Assembly: GCF_024166365.1 (NCBI RefSeq)
Contig: NC_064822.1
Coordinates: 110,046,823-110,110,822, forward strand
Direction of reading: 5' to 3'
DNA from: Elephas maximus indicus
Lineage: Eukaryota > Chordata > Mammalia > Proboscidea > Elephantidae
DNA length: 64,000 bases
How positions within the stretch are numbered: position 1 is the stretch's first letter; each line of letters begins with the position of its first letter. A program made the translations under genes and the position numbers. The notes under the pieces are model-generated. The model was not told the DNA's origin. It did not search any database and worked only from the letters and a program-made list of their open reading frames with translations. Of the stretch, positions 42,850 to 55,434 are shown piece by piece.

Positions 42850-44712
42850 ACTCAAAGAAAAGACCAAAAAGGATGTCAGAAGAGATTCTGAAATTTGCTC
42901 TTGAACGTAGAGTAGCTAAAGTGAGCAGACGATTTCGAAGGGCGGCTTGAGAAGAAAAAATAAAACATCATAATGAAATGTGCAAAGACCTGGAGTTAGA
43001 AAACCAAAAAGGAAGAACATGCTCTGCATTTCTTCAGCTGAAAGAACTGAAGAAAAAATTCAAGCCCTGAGTTGCAATACTGAAGGGGTTCTATGGGGGA
43101 AAATACTAAAGGACTTAGGAAGCATCAAAAGAAGATGGAAGGAATACTCAGAGTAACTACGCCAAAAAGAATTGGTCAACATTCAACCATTTCAGGAGGT
43201 AGCGTATAATCAAGGACTGATAATATTAAAGGAAGAAGTACAAGCTGCGCTGAAGGCATTGTCCTAAAACAAGTCTCCAGGAATTGATGGACTACCAGTT
43301 GAGATGTTTCAATGGATGGATGCAATGCTGGAAGCGCTCACTTTTCTATGCCAAGAAATTTGGAAGACACCTAGCTACCTGGCCAACCGACTAGAAAAGA
43401 TCCGTATTTCTGTCTATTCCAAAGAAAGGTGATCCAACAGAACATGGAAATTATTGAAAAATATCATTGGTATCACACGCAAGTAAAATTTTGTTGAAGG
43501 TCATTCAAAAGCGGCTTCAGCAGTACATCGACAGGGAACTGCCAGTAATTCAACCCAGATTCGGAAGAGGATGTGGAACGGGGATATCATTGCTGGTGTC
43601 AGATGGATCTTGGCTGAAAGCAGAGAATAATCAGAAAGATGTTTATCTGTGTTTTATTGGCTCTGCAAAAGCATTCGACTGGATAACATTGCAAAGAACA
43701 GGAATTTCAGAACACTTAATTGTGCTCGTGTGAAACCTCTACATAGACCAAGAGGCAATTGTTCAAACAGAACGAGGAGATACTGCGTGGTTTAAAATCA
43801 GGAAGGGTGTGTGTCAGGGTTGTATCCTTTCACTGTACTTATTCAATCTGTATGCTGAGCAAATAATCCGAGACGCTGGACTGTATGAAGAAGAATTTGG
43901 CATCAGGACTGGAGGAAGACTCTAACAACCTGCGATATGCAGATGGCACAACCTTGCTAGCTTAAGGTGAAGAGGACTTGAAGCACTTGCTGATGAAGAT
44001 GAAAGACTACAGCCTTCAGTATGGATTACACGCCAACATAAAACTAAAATCCTCATAACTGGACCAGTAAGCAGCATCATGATAAATGGTGAAAATATTG
44101 AAGTTGTTGGGGATTTCATTTTACTTGAATCCACAATCAATGCCCATGGAAGCAGCAGTCAAGAAATTAAATGACATACTGCATTGGACAACTCTGCTGG
44201 AAAAGACCTCTTTAAAGTATTAAAAAGCAGAGATGTCACTTTGAGGACTAAGGGGTACCTGACCCAAACCATAGTATTTTCAATCACCGTGTATGCATGC
44301 AAAAGCTGGACAACGAATAAAGACTGAAGGAGAATTGCTACCTTTGAATTACGGTGGTGGGGAAGAATATTGAATGTACCGTGGACTCCCAGAAGAACAA
44401 ACAAGTCTGTCTTGGAAGAGGTACAGCCAGAGTACTGCTTGGAAGTGAGGATGGTGAGACTTCCTCTCATGTATTTTGGACATATTATCAGGAGGGACCA
44501 GTCCCTGGAGAAGGACATCATGCTTGGTAAAGTGAGATGGTCAATGAAAAAAGAGGAAGACCCTCAATGAGATGGATTGACACAGTGGCTGCAACAATAG
44601 GCTCAAACACAGTGATGATTGTGAGGATGGCAAAGGACCCTGCAGTGTTTTGTTCTATTGTACATAGGGTCACTATGAGTCAGAGCCGACCGATGGCACC
44701 TAACAACAATAC
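42850..44712 (+). mobile_element. RTE (BovB-like) LINE, 5'-truncated, reverse transcriptase decayed
   Basis: From CAAAAAGGATGTCAGAAGAG to the 3' end GGGTCACTATGAGTCAGAGC ... CACCTAACAACAA. Translated pieces include the RT stretch SHASKILLKVIQKRLQQYID (43467-43733), broken by frameshifts and stops. RTE elements encode one protein with an AP endonuclease and an RT; here the endonuclease part is missing. Confidence 0.9.
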
Positions 44713-45720
44713 ATAGTATCAAGTTGGCTTGGGGTCATACATTTAATAATCCCTGACCAGGGTTGTGGATTTCAGGTTGTGAAATTTCACTGTGGGATGG
44801 TGGACTTCATCAGCAAACAGATAAAAAGGAGCAGGATCTTTTCTCTTATACAGAGGAAATGTCAACGTGGATGAAAGTGGAGGAAAACTCAGTGAAATTA
44901 TTACAAACGTGAAAGACAAGAGAGGAATCAAAAAGGCCTGAACCTGGAACAGTCTGTCTCTAGAAATCAGATTTGCTCGGAGAATCAAATCGAGATGGAT
45001 CGATTTAAGATACAGGTCTTGGTCTTATAGTGAGTAAGAAAGGGAAAGAACATAGAAGAAATTTTGTTGATTGAGCTGGTGGGAAAAGATAAGATTTTCT
45101 TGGGAGAAAAGATGACGTCTTACAATCTATGCTTGGTATGTATTAAAAGAAAAGAAAAAGAAAATGTGTTCAGACCTAAATGCTTTTAAGGATGGAACCA
45201 GGAAAGGCAGAATACAGTATTCATTTCGATATCAGGGAGGGTGGACGGGGTCTAGGGAGACTTAACAAAGATGCAATGCAGAGCAACGCCGCTAGAGGGA
45301 GCGTGGACCCAGGAAACTACTGCAGACAGCAACTTGGATCCTGATGAGGGAAGGAGAGTTGAGTGCAGACCACCACCAGCATTGTTCCGTGAGCTTCAAA
45401 AGGGTTACAGTTATTTGGTGGAAAGAGAGGAATTGCCCATGCCCTGAGGCAACATGCCCAGGAAATTTCTGGAGGTGGGACCCTCCAGGTAGTTATTGGG
45501 AAGATATAACACAAACTAAAGGGATTCATGCAGGAAAGAAATAGTCTAGTCACATCTGAATTAGACTGAGACTAATGGAGTATTATTTTAAATTTCTAAA
45601 TATCAAAAGATGACAGAAATGTTTTAAATGACCCTCTCTGAGAGAAGAGATAGTATGAATCCCCACCCTCATGGTAAACTTAATACCACACTTAACCTCT
45701 CCATACGCGATTTCTGCCAA
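44713..45720. other. Intergenic unique sequence
   Basis: No gene or clear repeat seen. Small open frames on both strands show no recognisable family. Confidence 0.4.
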
Positions 45721-45724
45721 CTGA

Positions 45725-46030
45725 TCTTTTTTTTTTTTTTAATTGTGGTAAATATACATAAAACAAAACATTTGAAATTTCAGTAATCTTCTCATGTACA
45801 GATCAGTGACATTAATTGAGTTCATCATGTTGTTCAGCTATCACCCTTTCCCATTCCCAAATTATAGCATCACCTTTGACAGAAGCTTAGTGTCCCCTAA
45901 GCACTGAGTCCTCTTTTCTCCCTCCGTCCCACCCCCACCCCTGGTAACTACTAATAAACTTTGGTCTCTATACACTTGCCTGTTTAAATAAGTGGGATCA
46001 CATAATATTTGTTCTTTTGTGACTCAGCAT
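45725..46030 (-). repeat. Ancient L1 3'-UTR fragment
   Basis: AATTGTGGTAAATATACATA, TTCATCATGTTGTTCAGCTA and TAAGTGGGATCACATAATAT follow the reverse complement of old L1M 3' ends. Confidence 0.7.
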
Positions 46031-46407
46031 TCAATTCAGGTTTCAGATCACCTGTTGGGAACTTGGACTGGCACAGGCTGAGAGCATTCTGGTGAGGTGA
46101 GCTCAAGGTTTTCTCTTGTCTCTTGGATACTACTGAGTTTCTGCCACAGCCCGCTGATGGCAGCAATGTGAGTCTGGAGGGGAGCGTGTGCTAGGTTCTG
46201 GGCATGTAATTGCCCTGGGGCTTGAGGTTATGCTTGTGTTTCTAAAGTTTTGTCGGTGTGGAGCTAGCGCCCTGGTTTCTATGTGTCCGGTTGCTCTGAT
46301 TTTGAAAAAATGGAACCCATAAGCTGCTTGGGGATGGATTATATCAACTTTTGAGGTGCTGGAAGTACTGCCACATTTCAGTAAAAAAAAGACCTGGGTG
46401 CAGGCAA

Positions 46408-46863
46408 TCTCCTGCCTTCAGGCATAACAGCCTTTCCTCAGCACCAAGGGAACCCTCCCCTTTACAGTGGCTCTCCATTCTTTTCCTCAGGAGGTTTGTG
46501 AGGTCCCACTACAATGCCTCCTGCCATCACACCTTAGAGACCTGGAGATGTGGCTCACCTAGGCCAGGGAGAGGATGGAGACACAGGTACCTGACCCCCA
46601 CCGCCACTCTGGGAACCCAAAGTTATAGAGGGCGTGTGTGCCCACCCTCTCCCTGCACATTCAGACCTTATTCTACCAAACAGCTGGAACAACAAAAAGA
46701 ACACTCTCTCCAGCCCATCCCAGCAGGTCACAGAGTTTCTTCAGGTGGGGAGGCCCAACCTGACAGCTGGTTGGGGGAGACAGAGAGCTGACCTTATGGG
46801 AAATGGATATACTTTAGGAGCAGGGATGTCTAGGCAAAAGGACATTGCTAAGAATGAGCAAAA
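46408..46863 (+). repeat. Direct duplication, copy B (intergenic)
   Basis: The partner of 27030-27492. It differs by scattered substitutions and small indels, such as about 9 extra bases near 46440 and 5 extra near 46806. It lies between an L1 3' fragment and RTE copies. Both copies begin TCTCCTGCCT and fade at AATGAGCAAA. Confidence 0.9.
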
Positions 46864-47327
46864 TAAGAAATTGGGAGGGAAGAATTTTGGACTTTCATTT
46901 CTTTGCATTGTAATTTAAAATGGGAGTATATTTCATATTTGGTCTTTTTCCTTTTAGGAATTAGGAGTTTTTTTTTTTTTTCTTTTGGTGTGGAGTTATT
47001 TAATTTTTGTGACCATGTGGTGCTTATTCTGGAACACTCAGGTGAGCTGTCCTGGAGTATGTGGCTGAGCTGGTTGGAGAGAAGAAACAGAAAAGGGTCT
47101 AGGGAACAGTATGGTCTTGAAGTTAGTGTCCTGTTTGGACTCAGTTCAGAGACTTTGAGGGAAACAGTAAACTGGATGCACTGATTCCAGGAGGATGTAC
47201 TAGGTATCATGGCGAGAACCCCTATCTCTCTTCATCTGAAAATGGGGATAACAAACGTCTTAAGTCTTTTGCAAGGATTAAATAAGTTAGTATGTGTAAA
47301 GCATTTGGAAATACGGCCTACCACATG
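46864..47327. other. Intergenic sequence, MIR trace at the right end
   Basis: Nothing codes here. The stretch 47220-47325 (CTTCATCTGAAAATGGGGAT, AATAAGTTAGTATGTGTAAA) is a MIR fragment. Confidence 0.45.
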
Positions 47328-48720
47328 TTGTTAGGTGCCCTCAAGTCAGTTCAGACTCATAGTGACCCTGTGTACAATAGAATGAAACATTGTCCAGTCC
47401 TGCACCAGCCTCACAACCATTGCTATGTTTGAGCCCGTTGTTGCAGCTACTGTGTCAATCCATCTCCTTGAGGGTCGTCTTCTTTTTCACTGACCCTCTA
47501 CTTTACCAAGCATGATGTCCTTCTCCAGGGACTGATCTCTCCTGGTAACATGTCCAAAGTACATGAGGGGAAGTCTCACTATCCTCGCTTCTAAGGAGCA
47601 CTCTGGCTGTACTTCTTCCAAGACAGATTTGTTTGTTCTCCTGGGAGTCCATGGTACATTCAATATGCTTCATCAACACCATAATTTAAAGGCATCAATT
47701 CTTCTTTGGTCTTCCTTATTCATTGTCCAGCTTTCACATGCATATGAGGTGATTGAAAATACCATGGCTTGGGTCAGGCGCACCTTAGTCCTCAAAGTAA
47801 CATCTTTGCTTTTTAACACTTTAAAGAGATCTTTTGAAGTACAGTTGTCCAACGCAATCCGTCGTTTGATTTCTTGACTGCTGCTTCCGTGGGCGTTGAT
47901 TGTGAATCAAAGTAAAATGGGAAATCCTTGAAAACTTCAATCTTTTCTCCGTTTATCATGATGTTGCTTACCGGTCCGGTTGTGAGATTTTAGTTTTCGT
48001 TATGTTGAGGTGTAATCCATACTGAAGGCTATGGTCTCTGATCTTCATCAGTAAGTGCTTCAAGTCCGCTTCACTTTCAGCAAGCAAGGTTGTGTCATCT
48101 GTATATCGCAGGTTGTTAATGAGTCTTCCTCTAATCATGATGCTGTGTTCTTCTTCATATAGTCCAGCTTCTCAGATTATTTGCTCAGCATACAGATTGA
48201 ATAAATATGGTGGAAGGATACAACCCTCACGCACACCTCTCCTGACTTTAAACCATGAAATATCCCTTTGTTCTGTTTGAATGACTGCCTTTTGGTCTCC
48301 GTACAGGTTCCCCATGAGCACAATTAAATTTTCTGGAATTCCCATTCTTTGCAATATTACCCATAATTTGTTCTGATTCACACAGTCAAATGTCTTTGGA
48401 TAGTCAATAAAACACAGGTAAATAACTTTCTGGTATTCTCTGCTTTTAGCCAAGATCTATGACGTTAGCAATGATATTCCTCATTCCACGTCATCTTCTA
48501 AATCTGGCTTGAATTTCAGATGGCAGTTCTCTGTTGATGTATTGCTGCAACTGTTTTTGATTTATCTTCAGTGAAATTTTACTTGTGTGTGATATTAATG
48601 ATATTGTTTGATAATTTCTGCATTTGTTAGATCACCTTTCTTGGAATGGGCACAAATATGGATCTCTTCTGGTTGGTTGACCAGATTTCAAATTTCTTGA
48701 TATAGACGAATGAGCATGTA
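47328..48720 (-). mobile_element. RTE (BovB-like) LINE, 5'-truncated
   Basis: The minus-strand 3' end GTTGTTAGGTGCCCTCAAGT leads back to an RT region with SREYQKVIYLCFIDYPKTFD and EGCILPPYLFNLYAEQII (48453-48172, intact 93-codon piece). Frame breaks elsewhere. It lies head to tail with the 50262-53415 copy. Confidence 0.9.
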
Positions 48721-50261
48721 GTAGCAGATATATAAATTAGTGGGCTGTATAATATGACTGCTTTTGTAGGTCACAAAGTGTCTGCAAGGCAGGAGGCTGC
48801 TCTGATGCACTGCTGGTCTTCACTCCCTACCATTGTAGATCACAGGCAGTGTTGTTAATCCTAAAGAGTTAAGAAAAGAGAAGGCTGCCCTCCCACATCT
48901 CCTTCCCATGAGAGGAGCAGGTTGGAGGGAACACTTCCCATCCTACCTCTCTATTTCATACTCATTCCTCCCAAGGGGAAGAGTAGATGATTTTATGGGT
49001 GAAAGCCTGACAGTTCCAGGGCAGTGTTTCTCTGGTGGGTAGGATGACTGTGGTCAGTGCCACTTCTCAGATATAGCTTTTCTAGCCCTCTCTGTTCATT
49101 CAGTGAATCAGGTGGGGTGGGAGTGGACGGGCTGGAGGAGGGTAGAAGGTGCCTTCTGCCTGAGGTCTAAGCTGAGATCTCTTATCCAGCTTTAACAGAG
49201 GGCACTGCATTTTGGGCTTTCGTGAATCTGCCTCCTTGGCCTTTAATAAAGTGGATACTTTGCTTGGAAAGCTATCAAGTAGTGACTCTCATGCTATTTT
49301 CTTTATTGGTCTGAACTGGAGGGTCAGAAGAATGAGTCTGAGGCTTTTTAGTCTCCAAGACACTTTGATTTTTCTAATCTAAGCTTCTTAGGAGACTCCC
49401 TCTCCAATTCCCCCCTGAACTCCATAATCTTCCTACTATCCCCTTCCAATGCCCTCTCCCCCACCCCCAACCTGGGTCATTTTGGCGAGAATTTTTGCCT
49501 GTCTCAAAGCTACAACTTGAGAAAGAAACACAATAGAACTTTCCATCTAAGCTGGGAGACGTTTTTTGGTGGAATTGTGGGTGTGTCCTTGTGTTGGGGG
49601 CAGGGTGGGTAAACTAGGAAAAGTGGGCAGGTGGCAAATTTTTATACTAGGAAAAAGCAAAGGAAGAAGGGAAATTATTTCTTCTGTCTCTAGCTCAGAA
49701 AACGCTTCCAGGTTTTTCTGGGCTAGGACAGCACCAGTCTTGCATCGCAGTATGTCAGTCACTTTGTTGATCCTCAACTCATGTTGGTACCTAATATGTA
49801 CCAACCTCCTTCCTGCCCCGACCCTGAGCGTTTTTCACTGTAAAGTCGTATGGCACTCAGGAGGGGAAGATGAGCATGGGCAGATGAAAGTCTGTTTCTG
49901 TCTTACAAACAGAGGGGAGGCTGTCCACTCAAGACAGGTGGGATGGCAGGAAGGGCACAGTCTCTGACCTCGGTTGTCTTACCTCAGGATATATAAGAAG
50001 ATGTACTCAGAAAATATAATTTGAATCCCTTCCTCCCTGCTTCTCTTCCTGGGCTCCTTCTGTGGCAAGGCCCAGTACTGGGTGACTGGCAAGGAAATTG
50101 AAAATGAACAAAAAAGACATGGTCTCTTCTGGAGGAGTATGCCTTGGGCACAAGTAATCTTGACAGAAGACATTGTGTATAAAGTGAAGAGTTAAAGAAA
50201 CTATGTGAAGGCAAATACTCCAACAAGAAGGCAAATACTAGAGTTGTTTAAGTGTAGTCTG
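48721..50261. other. Unique island between two RTE copies
   Basis: No gene recognised. An AATAAA at 49243-49248 in CCTTTAATAAAGTGG and a TATATAAG at 49991-49998 are isolated signals without a convincing exon on either strand. I searched by eye for GLYCAM1/LACRT/DCD-like secreted proteins and found none. Confidence 0.4.
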
Positions 50262-53200
50262 TTGTTGTTGTTGTTGTTGTTAGGTGCCGTCAAGTGGGTT
50301 CTAATGCATAGCCACCATTTGTACAACAGAATGATGCCTGGTCCTGCATCATCCTCACAATCGTTGTTATTCTTGAGCCCATTGTTGCAGCCACTGTGTC
50401 AGTCCATCTAGTTGAGAGTCTTCCTCTTTTTCGCTGACCTTCTACTTTACCAAGCATGATGTCCTTCTCCAGGGACTGATCCCACCTGATAACATTTCTG
50501 AAATATGTGAGAGAGAATGTCTCCATCCTTGCTTCTAAGGAGCATTCTGGTTGTACTTCTTCCAAGACAGATTTGTTTGTTCTTTTGGCAGTCCATGGCT
50601 TAGTCAATATTCTTCATCAACACCACAGTTCAAAGGCGTCAATTCTTCTTTGGTCTTCCTTATTCATCTTTCAGCTTTCCTATGCATATGAGGCAATTGA
50701 AAACACCATGGCTTGAGTCAGGCACACCTTAGTCTTCAAGGTGACATTTTTGCTTTTTAACACTTTAAAGAGGTCTTTTGCAGCAGATATGCCCAATGCA
50801 ATGTGTATTTTGATTTCTTGACTGCTGCTTCCATGGGTATTGATTGTGGATCCAAGTAAAATGAAATCCTCGACAACTTCAGTCTTTTCTCTGTTTATCA
50901 TGATGTTACTTGGTCCAGTTTTGAGGATTTTTTGTTTTCTTTATGTTGAAGTGTAATCCATATGAAGGCTGTAGTCTTTGATCTTCATCAGTAAGTGCTT
51001 GAAGTCCTCTTCACTTTCAGCTAGCAAGGTTGTGTCAACTGCATATCGCAGGTTGTTAATGAGTCTTCCTCCAATCCTGATGCTGCATTCATCTTCACAT
51101 AGTCCAACTTCTCAGATTATTTGCTTAGCATACAGATTGAATAAGTATGGTGAAAGGACACAACCCTTATGCACACCTTTCCTGATTTTATGCCACATAG
51201 TATCTCCTTGTTGTGTTCAAATGACTACCTCTTGGTCTATGTATAGGTTCCTCATGAGCACAATTAAGTGTTCTGGAATTCCTATTCTTTGCAATGTTAT
51301 CTGTAATTTATTATGATCTACACAGCTGAATGCCTTTGCATAGTCAATAAAACACAGGTAAATATCTTTTTGGTATTCTCTGCTTTCAACCAAGATTCAT
51401 CTGGCATCAGCAATGATATCCCTTATTCCACATTCTCTTCTGAATCCAGCTTGAATTTCTGACAGCTCCCTGTTGATGTACTGCTGCAACCATTTTTGAA
51501 TGATCTTCAGCAAAATTTTACTTGCATGTGATGTTAATGATATTGTTTGATAATTTCTGCATTCTGTTGGATTACCTTTCTTTAGAATGGGCACAAATAT
51601 GGATCTTTTCCAGTCGGTCGACCAGGTAGCTGTCTTCCAATTTTCTTGGAATAGATGAGTGAGCACTTCCAGCACTGCATCCATTTGTTGAAACATCTCA
51701 GTTGGCATTCTATCAATTCCTGGAGCCTTATTTTTTGCCAGTGCCTTCAGTGTAGCTTGGACTTCTTCCTTTCAATACCACCTGTATATTCTTTCCATCT
51801 TCTTTTGATGCTTCCTGCATTGTTCAATATTTTGCCCATAGAATTCTTCAAAATCTCAACTCAAGGCTTGAATTTTTTTTTCCAGTTCTTTCAGCTTGAG
51901 AAATGCCAAGCATGTTCTTCTCTTTTGGTTTTCTAACTGTAGGTCTTAGCACATTTCATTATAATGCTTTACTTTGTCTTCTTGAGACGCCCTTTGAAAT
52001 CTTTTGTCAGGTTCTTTTACTTCATCATTTCTTCCATTTGCTTTAGCTACTCTATGTTTCAGAGCAAGTTTTAAAGTCTCTTCTGACATCCATTTGGTCT
52101 TTTCATTCTTTCTTGTCTTTTTAATGACCTTTTGCATTCTTCATGTACTATGTCCTTGATGTCATCCCACAACTTGTCTGGTCTTTGGTCATTAGTGTTC
52201 AATATGTCAAATCTATTCTTGAGATGGTCTCCAAATTCAGGTGGGATATACATAAAATCATATTTTGGCTCTCACAGACTTGTTTTAGTTTTCTTCAGCT
52301 TCAACTTGAACTTGCATATGAGCAATTGATAGTTTGTTTTGCAGTCAGCTGCTTGGCCTTGTTCTGACTGATAATATTGAGCTTTTTTTCCATTGTGTCT
52401 TTCCACAGATGTAGTCAATTTGATTACTGTGTTCTCCATCTGGTGAGGTCCACGTGTATAGTTGCCATTTATGTTGTCGAAAAAATGTATTTACAATGAA
52501 GAAGTCATTGATCTTGCAAAATTCTATCATGTGATCTCTTGCGTTGTTTCTACCCTGAAGGCCATATTTTCCAACTACTGATCCTTCTTCTTTGTTGCCA
52601 ACTTTCTCATTCCAAACAATCACCAGTAATTATCAATACATCTTGATTGCATGTTTGACCAATTTCAGACTGCAGAAGTTGGTAAAAATCTTCAATTTCC
52701 TCATCTGTGGCATTAGTGGTTGGTGCATAAATTAACTGGCCATATGGATATTACCCTATCACTGATAGTGTTGTACTTCAGGATAGATCTTAAAATGTTC
52801 TTTTTGACGATGAAAGTGATGCCATTCCTCTTCAATTTGTCATTCCTGGCATACTATACTATGTGATTGTCTGATTCAAAATGGCTAATACCAATCCATT
52901 TCGGCTCACTAATGCCTGCGATATTGATCTTTATGCCTTCCATTTCATTTTTGATGACTTCTAATTTTTTTAGATTCATACTTCATACATTCCACATTCC
53001 AATTATTAATGGATGTTTGCAGCTGTTTCTTCTCGTTTTGTGTCATGACACATCAGCAAATGAAAGTCTCGAAAGCTTGACTCCATTCATGCCATTAAGG
53101 TCCACTCTACTTTGAGGAGGCAGCTCTTCCCCAATTGTAGTTTGAGTGCCTCCCAGCCTTAGGGGTTCATCTTCTGGCATATAGCACTACATCAATGTTC

Positions 53201-53415
53201 ACTGCTATTCATAAGGTTTTCACTGGCTGATTTTTTCAGAAGTAGATCGCCAGCTCCTTCTTCCTAGTCTTTCTTAGTCTGGAAGCTCAGCTGAAACCTG
53301 TCCACCATGGGGAACCCCGGTGGTATTTGAAATACCATTAGCATAGCTTCCAGCATCACAGCAACATGCAAGCCACCACAGTACGACAAACTGGCAGATG
53401 TGTGGTGGATAGGAC
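50262..53415 (-). mobile_element. RTE (BovB-like) LINE, nearly full length, inactivated
   Basis: About 3.15 kb, close to the usual 3.2 kb. The minus-strand order is a 5' UTR (GTTGCTGTGATGCTGGAAGC near 53360), then an AP-endonuclease piece at 52623-52345 with EFCKINDFFIVNTFFRQHKW and SPDGEHSNQIDYICG, then linker, RT pieces (51708-51397 with SHASKILLKIIQKWLQQYIN) and a 3' end. It closes with a (GTT)n tail at 50262-50280. Several frameshifts and stops separate the pieces, so it is not autonomous now. Confidence 0.93.
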
Positions 53416-54559
53416 AAACTTGTACTAAAGGATTATTTGTTGATTAACTGAAATTCAAATTTAACTGGGAGTCCTGCATTTTATTTTCTAAATCTGGCAA
53501 CTTTACTCCAGAGCTCCAGACCCACATCAAGCTAGGTCAAGAAGCAGGCAAGGCGTTCTACAATTCACTTTGTTCCCCCAAGAGTCCAGTCTCACCCTGT
53601 TTGGATCCCTACTCCTCTACTGAAATATGTGTGCTCCATTAAGGGTTCAGGTGTAGGGGAAAGATGGACTTGAGAGACCAGGATGACAATTCTAAGTGCC
53701 TGCCATGCCTGAGCTTCCTTCTGAGAAAAGAGGTCACAGTGGTTCTTTGCACACAAGTTGCCAGACTTTGGGTCATATGACCCTACTACCTTGGCCACTT
53801 CTGCTTGGTGAGGAAGTCTGGGCTTTATCCAGAGACAACTATCAACAGGCAGGGCATAAGGAAGACCAATGGCTTCTGAGGAGGCCTGGATGAGAGACTT
53901 GCCCATTTCTGATTTTCCATATTGGATGGCTCCTAACCAAGTCAATGAGATTCTCTCTACATGAATTTTGAATGTGGGACAGAGAGAAAGAAAGCTTACA
54001 GAGTTACAAAAATGATAGATGCAGTGGAGGTGAGGAGGAAGCAGGGAGAGACCAAATGAACACAGAGAGAGGTCAAGACTCCATAGAGGAGCTCTTGAAC
54101 CTTACGTTATGACAAGATGGTTGGTCACTAGAGCAGCTGGGGAGGTTCTGAGCTCAGCCGCAATTGTACCCCGCACAGTACTCTAGCTTTCTTTCTGATC
54201 TTTCTTACTACCCTCTGTCACTTGATATAACCTGAGTGAGTCTTATAATCTTAAAAAAAGCCCATTTCACCTAAAAGAGCATTAGCTTTAGTTAGGACAC
54301 CTGCAGCCAAGCTTCATCTCTGCCACTACCTTACTGTGTAGTCCTTGTCCAGCTCTTTACCATTTCTGGGCCTCACTCTTCTCCTCATCAAGGACAGGGA
54401 GGGTCCAGATTGATCCCTGAGATCCCTTTCAGCTTTGACTCTAGGATTCCTGTTCTAGGATCTAATATCTCCTTGGGTCAGGGGTAGAAAACTTATTCAT
54501 ATGCATATATATAATAAAAAAACTAAATTGCAATATATATACACAAAAATGGGTTTTGC
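53416..54559. other. Intergenic unique sequence
   Basis: No coding or RNA gene seen. A 117-codon minus-strand frame at 53592-53945 has no family resemblance. An AT-rich stretch with repeated ATATATA lies at 54500-54545. Confidence 0.4.
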
Positions 54560-54805
54560 AATTTATTATTTTTTTAAATTGTAGTTTAGAGGAAGATTTA
54601 CAGAGCAAATTAGTTTTTCATTAAACAATTAATACACATATTGTTTTGTGACATTGGTTTCCCACCCCACGATGTGTCAACACTCTTCCCTTCTCAACCT
54701 TGGGTTTCCCAATACCAGATTTCCTGTCTCCCCCTGCCTCTTTGCCCCTGGGTTGGTAAGCCCATTTAGTCTCATTTTGTTTTATGGACCTGTCTAATCT
54801 TTATG
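54560..54805 (-). repeat. L1 3'-end fragment (same family as 22100-22350)
   Basis: CACATATTGTTTTGTGACAT, CTTCTCAACCTTGGGTTTCC and TTTGTTTTATGGACCTGTC parallel the 22.1-22.35 kb copy. Confidence 0.7.
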
Positions 54806-54904
54806 TGAAGGGTGAACCGTAGGAATGACTTCAGTACTGAGTTAAAAGGGTGTCCAGGGGTTATTCAGATATTTTTATTTCAAGAAGGATAACAGCATCA
54901 GGCT

Positions 54905-55055
54905 GGTTATTCTCAAATTTCAGTGTACATTAGAATCAACTAGGGAGTTTATTTGAACTTCCTGACCTGTCCATTTAGTAAGTCTGATTGTAGCCCTGGA
55001 ATCTGCATTTTAAAACCGGCATCCAGTGCAATTCTGATGCGGAGGTTTTGGGGTC
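54905..55055 (-). repeat. MER5-type DNA transposon fragment
   Basis: TTAGAATCAACTAGGGAG, GGAATCTGCATTTTAAAACC and CAATTCTGATGCGGAGG fit a diverged MER5 copy. The orientation is tentative. Confidence 0.5.
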
Positions 55056-55229
55056 CGTACTCCCTTTGGCTGAAAGAATAGCTTCTAAGAAAGCTTATTT
55101 TCTGGTAAAGATTTTGGGAGGCAGATTATCTATTGTTTTGAATGGTATGTATGTGTGTGTGTTATTACCATGGTGGCTGCTGGCTTGGGCTTTGGGGGTT
55201 GGAGAGGAGAAGGAGAGGGAGATTAACAT

Positions 55230-55430
55230 TCTTTGAGGTCCAACCTTGAACCAGATACATGATTATTTAATTTTCATAATAATCTGCAGGGTAGTATTGA
55301 TAGCTTCTGACGGACTGGGAAAACTGAGGCTCTGAGAGGTTAAGTAAATTCACCTAGGTGACATAGATGGGAGCTGGCATGGCTGGGCTTTGAACCTTTA
55401 TTTATTTGTCTCTGATCTCCATGCTCTTCT
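55230..55430 (+). repeat. MIR SINE
   Basis: ACTGAGGCTCTGAGAGGTTA and AGTAAATTCACCTAGGTGAC are the MIR 3' region. Confidence 0.7.
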
Positions 55431-55434
55431 CATA

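Noticed and set aside
43467..43733. Open frame with reverse-transcriptase similarity as a host gene
   Set aside because: It is one broken piece of the RTE LINE, with stops and frameshifts either side.
49200..49260. AATAAA in CCTTTAATAAAGTGG as the 3' end of a GLYCAM1-like gene
   Set aside because: No upstream exon, splice site or signal peptide could be matched; a single hexamer is expected by chance.
49985..50005. TATATAAG as a promoter TATA box
   Set aside because: No initiator, downstream exon or conserved open frame follows on either strand.
53592..53945. 117-codon minus-strand open frame
   Set aside because: No motif, no initiation context, and it lies next to RTE 5' sequence in gene-free DNA.
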